Positions 15,325-23,173 of a stretch of 23,866 bases of DNA are shown here, one piece after another (the first letter of the stretch is position 1; each line of letters opens with the position of its first letter). The DNA lies in assembly GCA_041584475.1 (NCBI GenBank), contig JBFHDX010000057.1, forward strand, positions 1-23,866, written 5' to 3'. The notes beneath the pieces are model-generated. The model ran no database searches and was not told where the DNA came from. It saw only the letters and a list, made by a program, of their open reading frames with translations. Source of the DNA: JBFHDX01 sp041584475 (GTDB lineage Bacteria > Pseudomonadota > Alphaproteobacteria > UBA8366 > JADFVY01). The position numbers and the translations under genes are program-made.

Positions 15325-16305
15325 CTATTTCTGGACGTCCTGCAGCGCCGAAAGCGCGCGCTGCAGGACCATGGCGGCGTCCTGCCAGACCGCGGCGTGC
15401 CAGTCGCCGGATGCCGGGTAGAGCAGCTGCTTGGTGTCGGGAATCGAGGTGTCGCCGTCGCGCCCGGCGAGCGTATCGAGCACCGATATCATCGAATAGG
15501 TGCCGAACGACACGCCGGCGGCGTAGGTCCGCTCGGACGGCAGACGGCGCATCAGCCCCGCCGCCAGATGGTCGGGCCGGTGTCCCGGCGGCGCGGACTG
15601 GGCCGGGGGCTCGTCGAGCTGGAACCACGATCGGACGCGCTGCGCAGCGCTGCTGCTGCCGGCGTGGCAAGGCGTGATCTCGGCCCGGCCGAACGGTCCG
15701 AGACCGACGCCGATCTCGAGCAGGAGGATGCGACCCTCGCCGCCGCCGGCCAGCTGCGCGTACGCGCCGTCGAGGATCTCCGTCGCGTAGCCGGGCACGG
15801 CGGCGTCGCCGGGCAGCTGGTCGGGCAGCGGTGCACCGGTGTGGTCGATGCCCTTCTCGCGCGCATACTCGGCGTAGCGCTCCTCGACCTTGGCCAGCAC
15901 GTCGCTGTCCCACTGCGGGATTTCCTGGTTGCGGGGCGGCAGCTCGCCGCCGGACGCCGGGGCCGCGCCGTGGTGCATGATGACCAGCGCGCTGCCGTCC
16001 GGCAGGCCCCTGGCGGCGTATTCGCTGAGCCAGCCGACCTGCACGCCCGAGCAGCACAGCGCGTCCGCAAGCCGGTCGCCGGCGCAGAGCACGAGAACGT
16101 TCGCGGCCGCGGCGTCGCCGAGCCGCACGATCTCGACCAGCCCGCCGCCCGGCCCGCCGAACATGCCGGGGGTCACCCCCAGCGCCACCGGCTCGATGTC
16201 GAGCGAGCGGCACGCCTCGTGAAACTGTCTGCGCGCTTCCGCGAAGCTCGCGGCGAAATAATCTCCGGCGGCCATGGTTCCGTTGACGCTTGCGTCGATA
16301 CCCAT
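15325..16305 (-). CDS. DUF2817-like protein with degenerate metal-binding sites (probable pseudoenzyme)
   Basis: The product, 326 residues from ATG 16305 (295 more codons from a second ATG at 16275), resembles DUF2817, an M14-carboxypeptidase-like family. Matching segments are DYFAASFAEARRQFHEAC at 15-32, CCSGVQVGWLSEYA (84-97), LPDGSALVIMHH (101-112), LLLEIGVGLGPFGRAEI (194-210) and a VSFGTYSMISVLDTL strand (265-279). The zinc-site motifs are altered. The usual SGTHGVEGF reads CAGDRLADAL here, losing the His and Glu. The usual DFHTGLGPYG reads LEIGVGLGPFG, losing the His. The NVDLNRNF block is not recognisable. It therefore probably lacks hydrolase activity. A start at 16398 is open but adds unrelated sequence. 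Coding bias is normal, with no frameshift, so it appears to be a maintained gene. Confidence 0.72.
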   Translation of the reverse strand: MGIDASVNGTMAAGDYFAASFAEARRQFHEACRSLDIEPVALGVTPGMFGGPGGGLVEIVRLGDAAAANVLVLCAGDRLADALCCSGVQVGWLSEYAARGLPDGSALVIMHHGAAPASGGELPPRNQEIPQWDSDVLAKVEERYAEYAREKGIDHTGAPLPDQLPGDAAVPGYATEILDGAYAQLAGGGEGRILLLEIGVGLGPFGRAEITPCHAGSSSAAQRVRSWFQLDEPPAQSAPPGHRPDHLAAGLMRRLPSERTYAAGVSFGTYSMISVLDTLAGRDGDTSIPDTKQLLYPASGDWHAAVWQDAAMVLQRALSALQDVQK

Positions 16306-16391
16306 TGTTAGCCGCCACGCGGCGGCAACGCCAGCCCCCTTGCGCGACGCCGCGCATTGCCGAATCACCGGCGAGGCAACATAATCATGGC

Positions 16392-16946
16392 ATGGCACGA
16401 GTCCTGCGCATGACCGCCCTGCTGGTTCTGCTCGTCGCCCTTGCCGTGCCGGCGGGGGCCGACCAGACCGACGAGCGGCTCGACCGCCTGTTCGACCGCC
16501 TCGAAGCGTCGCAGAACGAGACCGAGGCGGAACTGCTCGAAAAGGCGATCTGGCGCATCTGGCAGCGGCCGAAGACCGCCAGCGTCAGGGTGCTGATGCG
16601 CGTCGGCATCCAGGACATGAACGAGGGACGCTACAAATCGGCGGAGCAGAATTTCAGCGCGGCGATCGAGTTCGAGCCCGAATTCGCCGAGGCCTGGAAC
16701 AAGCGGGCCACGGTCCGCTACCTGATGAACGACCTCGTCGGATCGGTCGAGGACATCAAGCGCACGCTGGTGCTCGAGGAACGGCATTTCGGCGCGTTGT
16801 CCGGGCTCGGCCTCATCTACGATGCGCTCGACCAGAAGGAGGCGGCGGTCCAGGCCTTCGGGGCGGCGTTGAAGATCCATCCCCACCTCAAGATCCGCAA
16901 CCGCATGGAAGAGCTGGTCGAAGAGATCGAGGGGACGCCGCTCTAG
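16392..16946 (+). CDS. Secreted or periplasmic TPR-repeat protein
   Basis: The 184-residue protein starts with a signal peptide (hydrophobic core 8-19, then AGA at 21-23), with no lipobox Cys. A helical linker (25-60) precedes two to three TPR-like units. The units run roughly 66-98 (VRVLMRVGIQDMNEGRYKSA), 99-132 (AWNKRATVRYLMNDLVGSVEDI) and 133-165 (ALSGLGLIYDALDQKEAAVQAF). TPR units mediate protein-protein contacts, so a scaffold role at the cell envelope is plausible. A second ATG at 16410 would give a slightly shorter signal peptide. It is divergent from the DUF2817-like gene (86-base gap) and converges with pyk. The partner is unknown. Confidence 0.85.
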   Translation: MARVLRMTALLVLLVALAVPAGADQTDERLDRLFDRLEASQNETEAELLEKAIWRIWQRPKTASVRVLMRVGIQDMNEGRYKSAEQNFSAAIEFEPEFAEAWNKRATVRYLMNDLVGSVEDIKRTLVLEERHFGALSGLGLIYDALDQKEAAVQAFGAALKIHPHLKIRNRMEELVEEIEGTPL

Positions 16947-16977
16947 TACATCATCGACTTACGCGGAATCGGCACCG

Positions 16978-17036
16978 GCCCGCTCCCCCCAACCACAGCG
17001 TACGATACCGTTGGCTGGCCGGGTCGGGGAGCGGGC
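16978..17036. terminator. Dyad between convergent TPR gene and pyk, possible bidirectional terminator
   Basis: An 11-bp perfect stem (16978-16988 with 17026-17036) continues with a 5-bp stem (16989-16993 with 17010-17014), separated by an 11-base bulge on the right side. It lies 31 bases past the TPR gene stop and 25 bases before the pyk stop. No T tract follows on either strand, so it may act as a Rho-type or mRNA-end structure. Confidence 0.45.
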
Positions 17037-17061
17037 TGGAGCGATCTGGTCGGGTTGTGCT

Positions 17062-18495
17062 CTAGCCGCGCGAGGCGTCCTTGCGGACCCGGGCGATGCG
17101 CAGGATGTTGGTCGCGCCCGGCGTACCGAACGGCACGCCCGCGGTGATGATTATGCGGTCGCCGTCCTGCGCGAACTCGTCGGCGAGCGCCGCCGCCGCG
17201 GCCTTGTGCTCCATGTCCGGGAAGCTGCGGGCGTCGGCCGTATGCACCGAATGCACGCCCCAGGTGACGGCCAGACGGCGCGCCGTCTGCAGCTTCGGCG
17301 TGAGGCCGAGGATCGGCACGTCCGGTCGCTCGCGGGCGATGCGCAGCGTCGTCGAGCCCGACGTCGTGTAGGTGACGATCGCGTTCGCCGAGACGGTGTG
17401 CGCGGTTTGCCGCGCGGCCGCGCTGATCGCGTCGGCGGAGGTCGCCTCCGGCTCGACGCGCTCGGCCTCGACAAGCTTCCAGTACATCGGGTCCTTCTCG
17501 ACCCGCTCGATGATGCGGTTCATCATCGCGACGGCCTCGACCGGGTACTTGCCGGCCGCCGTTTCCGCCGACAGCATCACCGCATCGGCGCCGTCATAGA
17601 CCGCGGTCGCCACGTCGGACGCCTCGGCCCGGGTCGGCGTCGGCGCCTGCACCATCGACTCCAGCATCTGCGTCGCGACGACGACCGGGCGGCCCGCCTT
17701 GCGGCAGGTCCGGATCATGCGCTTCTGCAGCACCGGCACGTCCTCCGGCGGCAGTTCGACGCCGAGATCGCCGCGCGCGACCATGACCGAATCCGACAGC
17801 GCGACGATCTCCTCCAGCCGCTCGACCGCTGCCGGCTTCTCGAGTTTCGCCATGACGGCGGCACGGCCGTCGATCAGCTTGCGGCCCTCGGCGATGTCGT
17901 CGGGCCGCTGGACGAAGCTCAGCGCGACCCAGTCGACACCGAGATCGAGACCGAAGGCGAGATCGTCGCGATCCTTCTCGGTGAGCGGCGACAGCCGCAG
18001 CACGACGCCCGGTACGTTGACGCCCTTGTGGTCGGACAGCACGCCGCCGGTCTCGATCCTGGTCTCCGCGAAATCCTCGCCGCAGCGCTCGACCGAGAGG
18101 CGGATGCGGCCATCGTCGAGCAGCAGGTTGGTGCCCGGCTGCAGCGCCTCGAAGATCTCGCGGTGCGGAAGATTGACCCGTCGGCTGTCGCCGTCGGCCG
18201 CGTCGAGATCGAGCCGGAACGGTTGCCCCGCCTGCAGTTCCGCCTTGCCGCCACCGAAGTTGCCGACGCGAAGCTTGGGTCCCTGCAGGTCCATCAGGAT
18301 CGCGATCGGGCGGCCAAGCCGCCCTTCCAGCGTCCGGATGATCTCGTACCGCGCCCGGTGGTCGGCGTGGGTGCCGTGGCTGAAATTCAGCCGGAACATG
18401 TCGGCGCCGGCGCGGAACATGGCCTCGATCGTCTCCGCATCGGAGCTGGCCGGGCCCAGCGTGGCAACGATCTTGGCGCGATGCTGTCGTTTCAT
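17062..18495 (-). CDS. pyk: Pyruvate kinase
   Basis: The 477-residue enzyme converts phosphoenolpyruvate and ADP to pyruvate and ATP, the last step of glycolysis. Standard motifs are present: KIVATLGPASS at 8-18, FRLNFSHG with R35 and N37, the small B domain from about 71 to 170, the catalytic Lys and metal Glu in MAKLEKP (K217, E219), ARGDLGVELP (metal Asp 243) and VATQMLESM with T275. The C-terminal domain has the TYTTSGSTTLRIARERP segment, ending with the NILRIARVRK region. I choose the ATG at 18495 (MKRQHRAKIVATLGP), the usual family start; an ATG at 18531 would add 12 residues. It is transcribed alone on the minus strand, with convergent TPR gene downstream. Confidence 0.97.
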   Translation of the reverse strand: MKRQHRAKIVATLGPASSDAETIEAMFRAGADMFRLNFSHGTHADHRARYEIIRTLEGRLGRPIAILMDLQGPKLRVGNFGGGKAELQAGQPFRLDLDAADGDSRRVNLPHREIFEALQPGTNLLLDDGRIRLSVERCGEDFAETRIETGGVLSDHKGVNVPGVVLRLSPLTEKDRDDLAFGLDLGVDWVALSFVQRPDDIAEGRKLIDGRAAVMAKLEKPAAVERLEEIVALSDSVMVARGDLGVELPPEDVPVLQKRMIRTCRKAGRPVVVATQMLESMVQAPTPTRAEASDVATAVYDGADAVMLSAETAAGKYPVEAVAMMNRIIERVEKDPMYWKLVEAERVEPEATSADAISAAARQTAHTVSANAIVTYTTSGSTTLRIARERPDVPILGLTPKLQTARRLAVTWGVHSVHTADARSFPDMEHKAAAAALADEFAQDGDRIIITAGVPFGTPGATNILRIARVRKDASRG

Positions 18496-18558
18496 GTCGC
18501 TCGGTTCGCTCGCAGATAGATCTCGACGCATCGGCGCTGCCGCCGCGCCGTCGTGCAG

Positions 18559-18591
18559 ACGCTCGTACTTACGATATCCGCATGAGCGTCC
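18559..18591. promoter_or_regulatory. Inverted repeat upstream of pyk
   Basis: GACGCTC (18559-18565) and GAGCGTC (18585-18591) are perfect 7-bp complements, 19 bases apart, 64 bases upstream of pyk. The arrangement could be a regulator site for pyk, but at this GC content it may also be chance. Confidence 0.25.
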
Positions 18592-18636
18592 GCTGTCAGG
18601 TCCTGCCCGCAGACTGCGATTTCGAGGCCGCTCCCG

Positions 18637-19542
18637 TCAACGGCTGCCGCGCCGCGCCATGACGATTCCCCACAGCACGACCGCCCCGCCGACCGCCTGC
18701 CAGGGCGTGATCGCCTCGGCCAGGATGAGCCAGGCTAGAAGCGCGGCGGCCACCGGCTCCAGCAGCAGCCCGACGGACGAGAACCCGGGCGGCAGATGCG
18801 CCAGCGCATGGGCGATCAGGCCTTGGCCCGCCGCATGCGAGAGCAGCGCGAGCCCGGCCAGCATCGCCCAGCCGAACAGCGTTACGGCGAGCAGCGACTC
18901 GCCGGCGAACCATGCCACCGGCAGCAGGACGGCGGCGGTTCCCAGCGAACTCCAGGTCATGATCGTCGCCGCCGAGAAGCCGGCACGCAGGTGCGAGACG
19001 GTGAGCAGGTAGCTCGCGAGAAACATGGCGGTGACGATGCCGAACAGGTCGCCGAGCAGATTTTGCGGCGCGATCGCGAGGCTGCCGCCGGCGAGCAGCG
19101 CCGCCCCCGCCAGCGAGAGCGTCATGCCGGTGAGGTAGAGACGGGTGACGCGGTGCCCGAACAGCAGCCAAGCGCCCAGGGTCACGAAGATCGGCGCGAA
19201 ATTGGCGAACAGCGTCGCGTTCGCGACGCTGGTGTGGAGGATCGAGAGATGCCAGAACGCAAGGTCGCCGGCAAAGAACGCGCCGGCGAGCAGCAGCCGA
19301 AGCTGGTCGCGGCGGCCGGCCGGCCGGCGCTTCGGCAAGCCCTGACGGCGATCCGCCGCCATCCACAGGGCGAGGACGGGAAGCGCGAGGAACGGCCGGT
19401 AGAACGCCGTCGCCATGGGACCGAGTTCGCTCAGCCGCACGAAGATCGGCGACGCGCCGACGAGAACCGCCCCGGTCAAGAGCGCGACGAGCGCGAGGCG
19501 ATCGCCTCGTGCCGCCAGTTTGGCCGTTATCGGGTCCCGCAT
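18637..19542 (-). CDS. EamA/DMT-family transporter
   Basis: The 301-residue protein has about ten membrane helices arranged as two EamA repeats (about residues 15-145 and 160-296). Typical motifs are the first-helix SPIFVRLSELGPMATAFYRPFLALPVL and the NATLFANFAPIFVTLGAWLLFGHRVT segment at the end of repeat one. The second repeat has the corresponding SVGLLLEPVAAALLAWLILAEAITPWQAVGG. DMT transporters of this kind usually export small metabolites or amino acids; no substrate can be read here. AGGA lies nine bases before the ATG. It is divergent from the N-formylglutamate-amidohydrolase-family gene with 122 bases between starts. Confidence 0.9.
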   Translation of the reverse strand: MRDPITAKLAARGDRLALVALLTGAVLVGASPIFVRLSELGPMATAFYRPFLALPVLALWMAADRRQGLPKRRPAGRRDQLRLLLAGAFFAGDLAFWHLSILHTSVANATLFANFAPIFVTLGAWLLFGHRVTRLYLTGMTLSLAGAALLAGGSLAIAPQNLLGDLFGIVTAMFLASYLLTVSHLRAGFSAATIMTWSSLGTAAVLLPVAWFAGESLLAVTLFGWAMLAGLALLSHAAGQGLIAHALAHLPPGFSSVGLLLEPVAAALLAWLILAEAITPWQAVGGAVVLWGIVMARRGSR

Positions 19543-19630
19543 CGCCGATCCTAGAGGGAGGGTAGATCTGCCGTTCCCTGTCGTTTAGCCCGCCGATCGT
19601 GCCGGCGCAACGGCTTGCCACGCTTGCGGC

Positions 19631-19658
19631 TTTGCCCCCGCGCGAATTCGGCTATGAT
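19631..19658 (+). promoter_or_regulatory. Promoter suggesting a leaderless transcript for the FGase-family gene
   Basis: TATGAT (19653-19658) is a five-of-six match to the -10 consensus. TTTGCC (19631-19636) lies 16 bases upstream as a weak -35. Transcription would start near 19665, which is the ATG itself, and no ribosome site precedes that ATG. Confidence 0.45.
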
Positions 19659-19664
19659 GGCGCG

Positions 19665-20498
19665 ATGAACGAGACCCCGGCCTGGCACCAGGATGCCGGC
19701 GGCCTGCTGGGCCCCGGCGAACCGCCTCCCTACACGATCATCGACGCGCGCGGCGAGCCGGCCGCGGTCCTCGTCTGCGACCATGCGAGCAATGCCGTAC
19801 CGGCGGCGCTGGGCGACCTCGGCCTCGACGAGGAAAAGCGGCAGCGCCACATCGCCTGGGACATCGGCGCTGCCGAGGTGACGCGGCATCTGGCGGCGAT
19901 GCTGAGCGTCCCGGCGGCCCTGTCCGGTTACTCGCGCCTCGTCGTCGACTGCAACCGGGCGCTCGACGATCCGACGGCGATGCGCCAGATCAGCGACGGC
20001 GTCATCGTGGCCGGCAACCGCGACCTCGACGCGACGGCGCGCGCGCGACGCGCCGAATCCTGCTACTGGCCCTACCACCGCGCCGTGATGCGCACGATCG
20101 AAAAGGTCGCCGCGCGCGGCGTCGTGCCGGCCGTCGTCTCGGTGCACAGTTGCACGCCGTCGCTGCGGGGCATCCAGCGACCGTGGCATGTCGGCGTGCT
20201 CTCGAACCACGACCGCCGCATGGCCGACCTGACGATCGCCGAGCTCGCGCGCCATCGCGATCTGTGCATCGGCGACAACCAGCCCTATTCCGGGCTCGAC
20301 CCGCACGGCTACACGATCGAGACGCACGCGCTGCCGGCCGGCCGCCCGAACGTGCTGCTGGAGATTCGCCAGGATCTGGTGGCGACGTCCGACGACGCCC
20401 GGCGCTGGGCCGAGCGGATCGGCGCCGCGCTGTCCGCGGTTCTCGCCCACCCCGTGATGCAGGAGGCGTGTCGCGGCGACGTCCGGGAGGCGTCATGA
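19665..20498 (+). CDS. N-formylglutamate amidohydrolase family protein
   Basis: The 277-residue protein belongs to the FGase family (PF05013), zinc-type hydrolases including HutG-like N-formylglutamate deformylase. Conserved family blocks are VCDHASNAVP (37-46), AWDIGAAEV (64-72), SGYSRLVVDCNRALDDP (88-103), VSVHSCTP (158-165), and near the C-terminus THALP (220-224) and LEIRQDLV (232-239). His and Asp residues in these blocks are probable metal ligands. No histidine-utilisation gene is nearby, so histidine degradation is not supported by context. The stop overlaps the ATG of the carboxylate-amine ligase (20495-20498), indicating translational coupling, and suggests that the hydrolase and the ligase act on related amide-bond compounds. 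The true substrate is unknown. Confidence 0.87.
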   Translation: MNETPAWHQDAGGLLGPGEPPPYTIIDARGEPAAVLVCDHASNAVPAALGDLGLDEEKRQRHIAWDIGAAEVTRHLAAMLSVPAALSGYSRLVVDCNRALDDPTAMRQISDGVIVAGNRDLDATARARRAESCYWPYHRAVMRTIEKVAARGVVPAVVSVHSCTPSLRGIQRPWHVGVLSNHDRRMADLTIAELARHRDLCIGDNQPYSGLDPHGYTIETHALPAGRPNVLLEIRQDLVATSDDARRWAERIGAALSAVLAHPVMQEACRGDVREAS

Positions 20499-21691
20499 AC
20501 CAGGAAGACACGGCGAACGTCACGATCGGCATCGAGGAGGAATACCTGCTCGTCGAGCCGCGGACCGGCGACCTGGCCGACGACCCGCCGCAGGAAATCC
20601 TGGCGTCCTGCGAGCGCGAGATCGACCCGGCGGTCGGCGTCGTGACGCCTGAATTCCTGAGGGCGCAGGTCGAGGTCGGCACCGCCGTTTGCCATTCGGT
20701 CGCCGAGGCGCGGACGCGGCTGGCGCAGCTGCGCCTGACGGTGGCCGATGCGGCCGGCCGCCACGGGCTGGCGCCGGTCGCGGTCTCGACTCATCCGTTC
20801 GCCGTCTGGACGGCGCAACAGCACACCGACAAGGAGCGCTACAACGTGCTCGCCGAGAACATGCAGGCGGTGGCGCGGCGCCTCGTGATCTGCGGCATGC
20901 ACGTCCATGTCGGCATCGACGACGACGATCTGCGGATCGATCTGCTCAATCAGATCGCCTATTTCCTGCCGCATCTGCTTGCGCTGAGCACGTCGTCCCC
21001 GTTCTGGCGCGGCCAGAAGACGGGGTTGATGTGCTACCGGCTCAGCGTCTTCGACGAGCTGCCGCGCACCGGCCTGCCCGAGCAGTTCGAGAGCTACGGC
21101 GAATATCTGCGCCACGTGAACGTGCTGGTCGATGCCGGCCTGCTCGCGGATGCGTCGATGATCTGGTGGGACGTGCGACCGCACACGAAGTTTCCCACGC
21201 TCGAGATGCGGATCGCCGATATCTGCACCTATATGGACGACGGCATCACCATCGCCGCGCTGTACGCCTGCATCCTGTCGATGCTGATCCGCCTGCGCCG
21301 CAACAACCAGCGATGGCGGACGTACGCCAACCTGCTGATCAACGAGAACCGCTGGCGCGCGCAGCGTCACGGCTTTGACCAGGGGCTGGTCGATTTCGGC
21401 CTCGGGCGCATCGTGCCGTATCCCGACCTGCTCGAGGAGATCCTCGACCTCGTCCGACCGGACGCGGAGCAGCTGAACTGCGTCACCGAGGTCGAGCGGG
21501 CGCGCGACATCCTGCGCCGCGGCACCAGCGCGCACCGCCAGATCACTCTATACGAGCAGGCGCTGAAGGACGGCGCGGACGAGCAGGAGGCGCTCAAGTC
21601 GGTCGTCGACTGGCTAATCGAGGAGACGGTGCGCGACCTGCCGGCCCGTCACGTGCGCAAGAAGGCGAGCCGCCGGGCCGGCCGTCATTAG
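20495..21691 (+). CDS. Carboxylate-amine ligase, glutamate-cysteine ligase type 2 (YbdK-like)
   Basis: The 398-residue protein is in the GCS2/YbdK family, ATP-dependent enzymes that join a carboxylate to an amine. E. coli YbdK has weak glutamate-cysteine ligase activity, and the physiological product is generally unknown. Family motifs are TIGIEEEYLLVEPRTGDL at the start, STHPFAVW (98-105), CGMHVHVGID (133-142), the LEMRIADICTYMDD acidic segment, and NENRWRAQRHG, which is characteristic of YbdK relatives. A basic tail (VRKKASRRAGRH) ends the protein. The ATG at 20495 is preceded by GGGAGG and overlaps the previous stop. A longer open frame upstream runs through the FGase-family gene and is not used. 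The pair with that gene looks like a functional unit. Confidence 0.9.
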   Translation: MNQEDTANVTIGIEEEYLLVEPRTGDLADDPPQEILASCEREIDPAVGVVTPEFLRAQVEVGTAVCHSVAEARTRLAQLRLTVADAAGRHGLAPVAVSTHPFAVWTAQQHTDKERYNVLAENMQAVARRLVICGMHVHVGIDDDDLRIDLLNQIAYFLPHLLALSTSSPFWRGQKTGLMCYRLSVFDELPRTGLPEQFESYGEYLRHVNVLVDAGLLADASMIWWDVRPHTKFPTLEMRIADICTYMDDGITIAALYACILSMLIRLRRNNQRWRTYANLLINENRWRAQRHGFDQGLVDFGLGRIVPYPDLLEEILDLVRPDAEQLNCVTEVERARDILRRGTSAHRQITLYEQALKDGADEQEALKSVVDWLIEETVRDLPARHVRKKASRRAGRH

Positions 21692-21755
21692 TCGTTCGGT
21701 AACCATGCCTCCGTAAAATTCGGCGCAGCCTGCGCAAAACCCCAGGCAATCCAAC

Positions 21756-21762
21756 GGGGAGG
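21756..21762 (+). promoter_or_regulatory. Ribosome binding site supporting a GTG start at 21772
   Basis: GGGGAGG lies 9 bases before the GTG at 21772, the first start that gives the full N-terminal sensory domain. Confidence 0.65.
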
Positions 21763-21771
21763 TGGCCCGTC

Positions 21772-23028
21772 GTGGCGGGAAGGATCGGACTCGACGTCGA
21801 GTATGCCCAACAGCTTTGCGACATCCTCGCGCGCGAGCTGGGCTCCGTCGTGTCCTTCATGGGCGAGGGCGGTCGCATCATCGCGTCGAGCGCGCGCGAG
21901 CGGCTCGGCGACTATCACGAGATCGCCGGACGCGTCATGGCGGGCGAAATCGACGAGCGCGAGGTCACCAAGCTGCAGGCGATGCGCTCGAGGGGCATGC
22001 GCGAGGGCTACAACGTTGCCATCGAATTCGACGGGCAGCGCGTCGCCAACCTCGGCGTCGCAGCCCCGGTCGAGGTGGCGAAGCGCCATGCCCGACTGGC
22101 GAAGTTCTTTGCCCTGTCGCTCATGGAGGCCCGCAAGGCGGAGCAGGAGCGACAGGCGGAGCGGGCGGCCGAGCGCGAGCGCTGGGGGGCCGACATTCGC
22201 GAGATCGGCGAGGAGGTCGATCGCGGGATCCGCGCCATCGCCGAGGAGATCGCCGTGGCGGGCGACCGCCTCGGAACGGTCTCCGAGGAGCTCGGCGGCG
22301 CGATCGCGACCCTGGGCGATCAGACCAAGCGCGCCCAGGAGGCCTCGGAGTCGGCGCGCACCAACATCGAGCGCGCCGAAGCCTCGTCCAACGCGCTGCA
22401 GCTGGCGGCGCAGGAAATCGCCCGGCAGGTGGAACAGGCGAGCGGCGTCGGCGAGCGCGCCGAGGCTGATATCGACCAGGCGTCGACGACGATCTGGGAT
22501 CTCGGCGAGGCGTCGACGCAGATCGGCGGCGTCGTCAAGCTGATCAACGACATCGCCGGCCAGACCAACCTGTTGGCGCTGAACGCGACGATCGAGGCGG
22601 CGCGCGCCGGCGAGGCCGGCAAGGGCTTCGCGGTCGTCGCCCAGGAGGTCAAGAACCTCGCCAGCCAGACCGCCAAGGCGACGGAGGAGGTCTCGCGCCA
22701 GATCGAACACCTGCAGCAGCGGATCAGCGAGGCGACCGACGCCGTCCAGCGGTTGCGATCGCCGATCGAGGCGCTCTCGAGCGTGACGGCGACGGTCATG
22801 GAAGGCGTCGCCCGGCAGCGCGTTGCGACCGAGGAGATCGCCGGGGCGGTGCGCGTGGCCTCGGAAGGTTCGAGCGGCGCGAGCAAGGCGGTGGGAGCGG
22901 CGCGCGACGAATCCGCCCGCTTCGCCCAGACGGCGGGGAACATCTCGACCATCTCGGGCGACCTCGCGTCGCGAGTCCGCGAACTGACCGCGCACGTCGA
23001 TTCCCTGCGCAAACGGCTGCGGGCGTAG
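21772..23028 (+). CDS. Soluble methyl-accepting chemotaxis protein with sugar-diacid-recognition domain
   Basis: The 418-residue receptor has no membrane segment, so it is cytoplasmic. Residues 4-122 match the putative sugar-diacid-recognition domain of CdaR-type regulators: LDVEYAQQLCDILARELG, then SFMGEGGRIIASSARERLGDYHEIA, then GYNVAIEFDGQRVANLGV. An alpha-helical linker (123-150) joins it to an MCP signalling hairpin. The conserved tip is IAGQTNLLALNATIEAARAGEAGKGF (261-286), which binds CheA/CheW. No HAMP domain and no C-terminal CheR-binding pentapeptide are present. CdaR-like domains bind glycerate or glucarate-type acids in other proteins, so an intracellular hydroxy-acid or diacid ligand is plausible. 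No chemotaxis gene cluster is in the window. GTG at 21772 has a clear ribosome site. Confidence 0.88.
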   Translation: MAGRIGLDVEYAQQLCDILARELGSVVSFMGEGGRIIASSARERLGDYHEIAGRVMAGEIDEREVTKLQAMRSRGMREGYNVAIEFDGQRVANLGVAAPVEVAKRHARLAKFFALSLMEARKAEQERQAERAAERERWGADIREIGEEVDRGIRAIAEEIAVAGDRLGTVSEELGGAIATLGDQTKRAQEASESARTNIERAEASSNALQLAAQEIARQVEQASGVGERAEADIDQASTTIWDLGEASTQIGGVVKLINDIAGQTNLLALNATIEAARAGEAGKGFAVVAQEVKNLASQTAKATEEVSRQIEHLQQRISEATDAVQRLRSPIEALSSVTATVMEGVARQRVATEEIAGAVRVASEGSSGASKAVGAARDESARFAQTAGNISTISGDLASRVRELTAHVDSLRKRLRA

Positions 23029-23104
23029 TCCGAGCGACCGGCGCCCCGGATCGCGGCCGGCCGGTCGAGTGCGACCGGGCCCAGGGGACTCCGGGCGAGC
23101 GGGG

Positions 23105-23133
23105 CTGTCAATCGGCGGTCCGGATGCTAAATA
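23105..23133 (+). promoter_or_regulatory. Candidate promoter for the DUF1244 gene
   Basis: CTGTCA (23105-23110) and TAAATA (23128-23133) are separated by 17 bases. Transcription would begin near 23140, about 34 bases before the ATG. The -10 match is weak. Confidence 0.35.
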
Positions 23134-23173
23134 GGGCTGCAGACGACGCAATTCCACGGACGGGAAGAGAGAC

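Noticed and set aside
16945..16960. Short repeat resembling the bases after the gapR stop (tagtaca-catc)
   Set aside because: Only about 11 bases are shared with 23811-23824, too short to call a repeat element.
19665..20498. HutG of a histidine-utilisation operon
   Set aside because: The fold matches the FGase family, but no hutH, hutU, hutI or hutF gene is nearby, so the pathway assignment is not supported.
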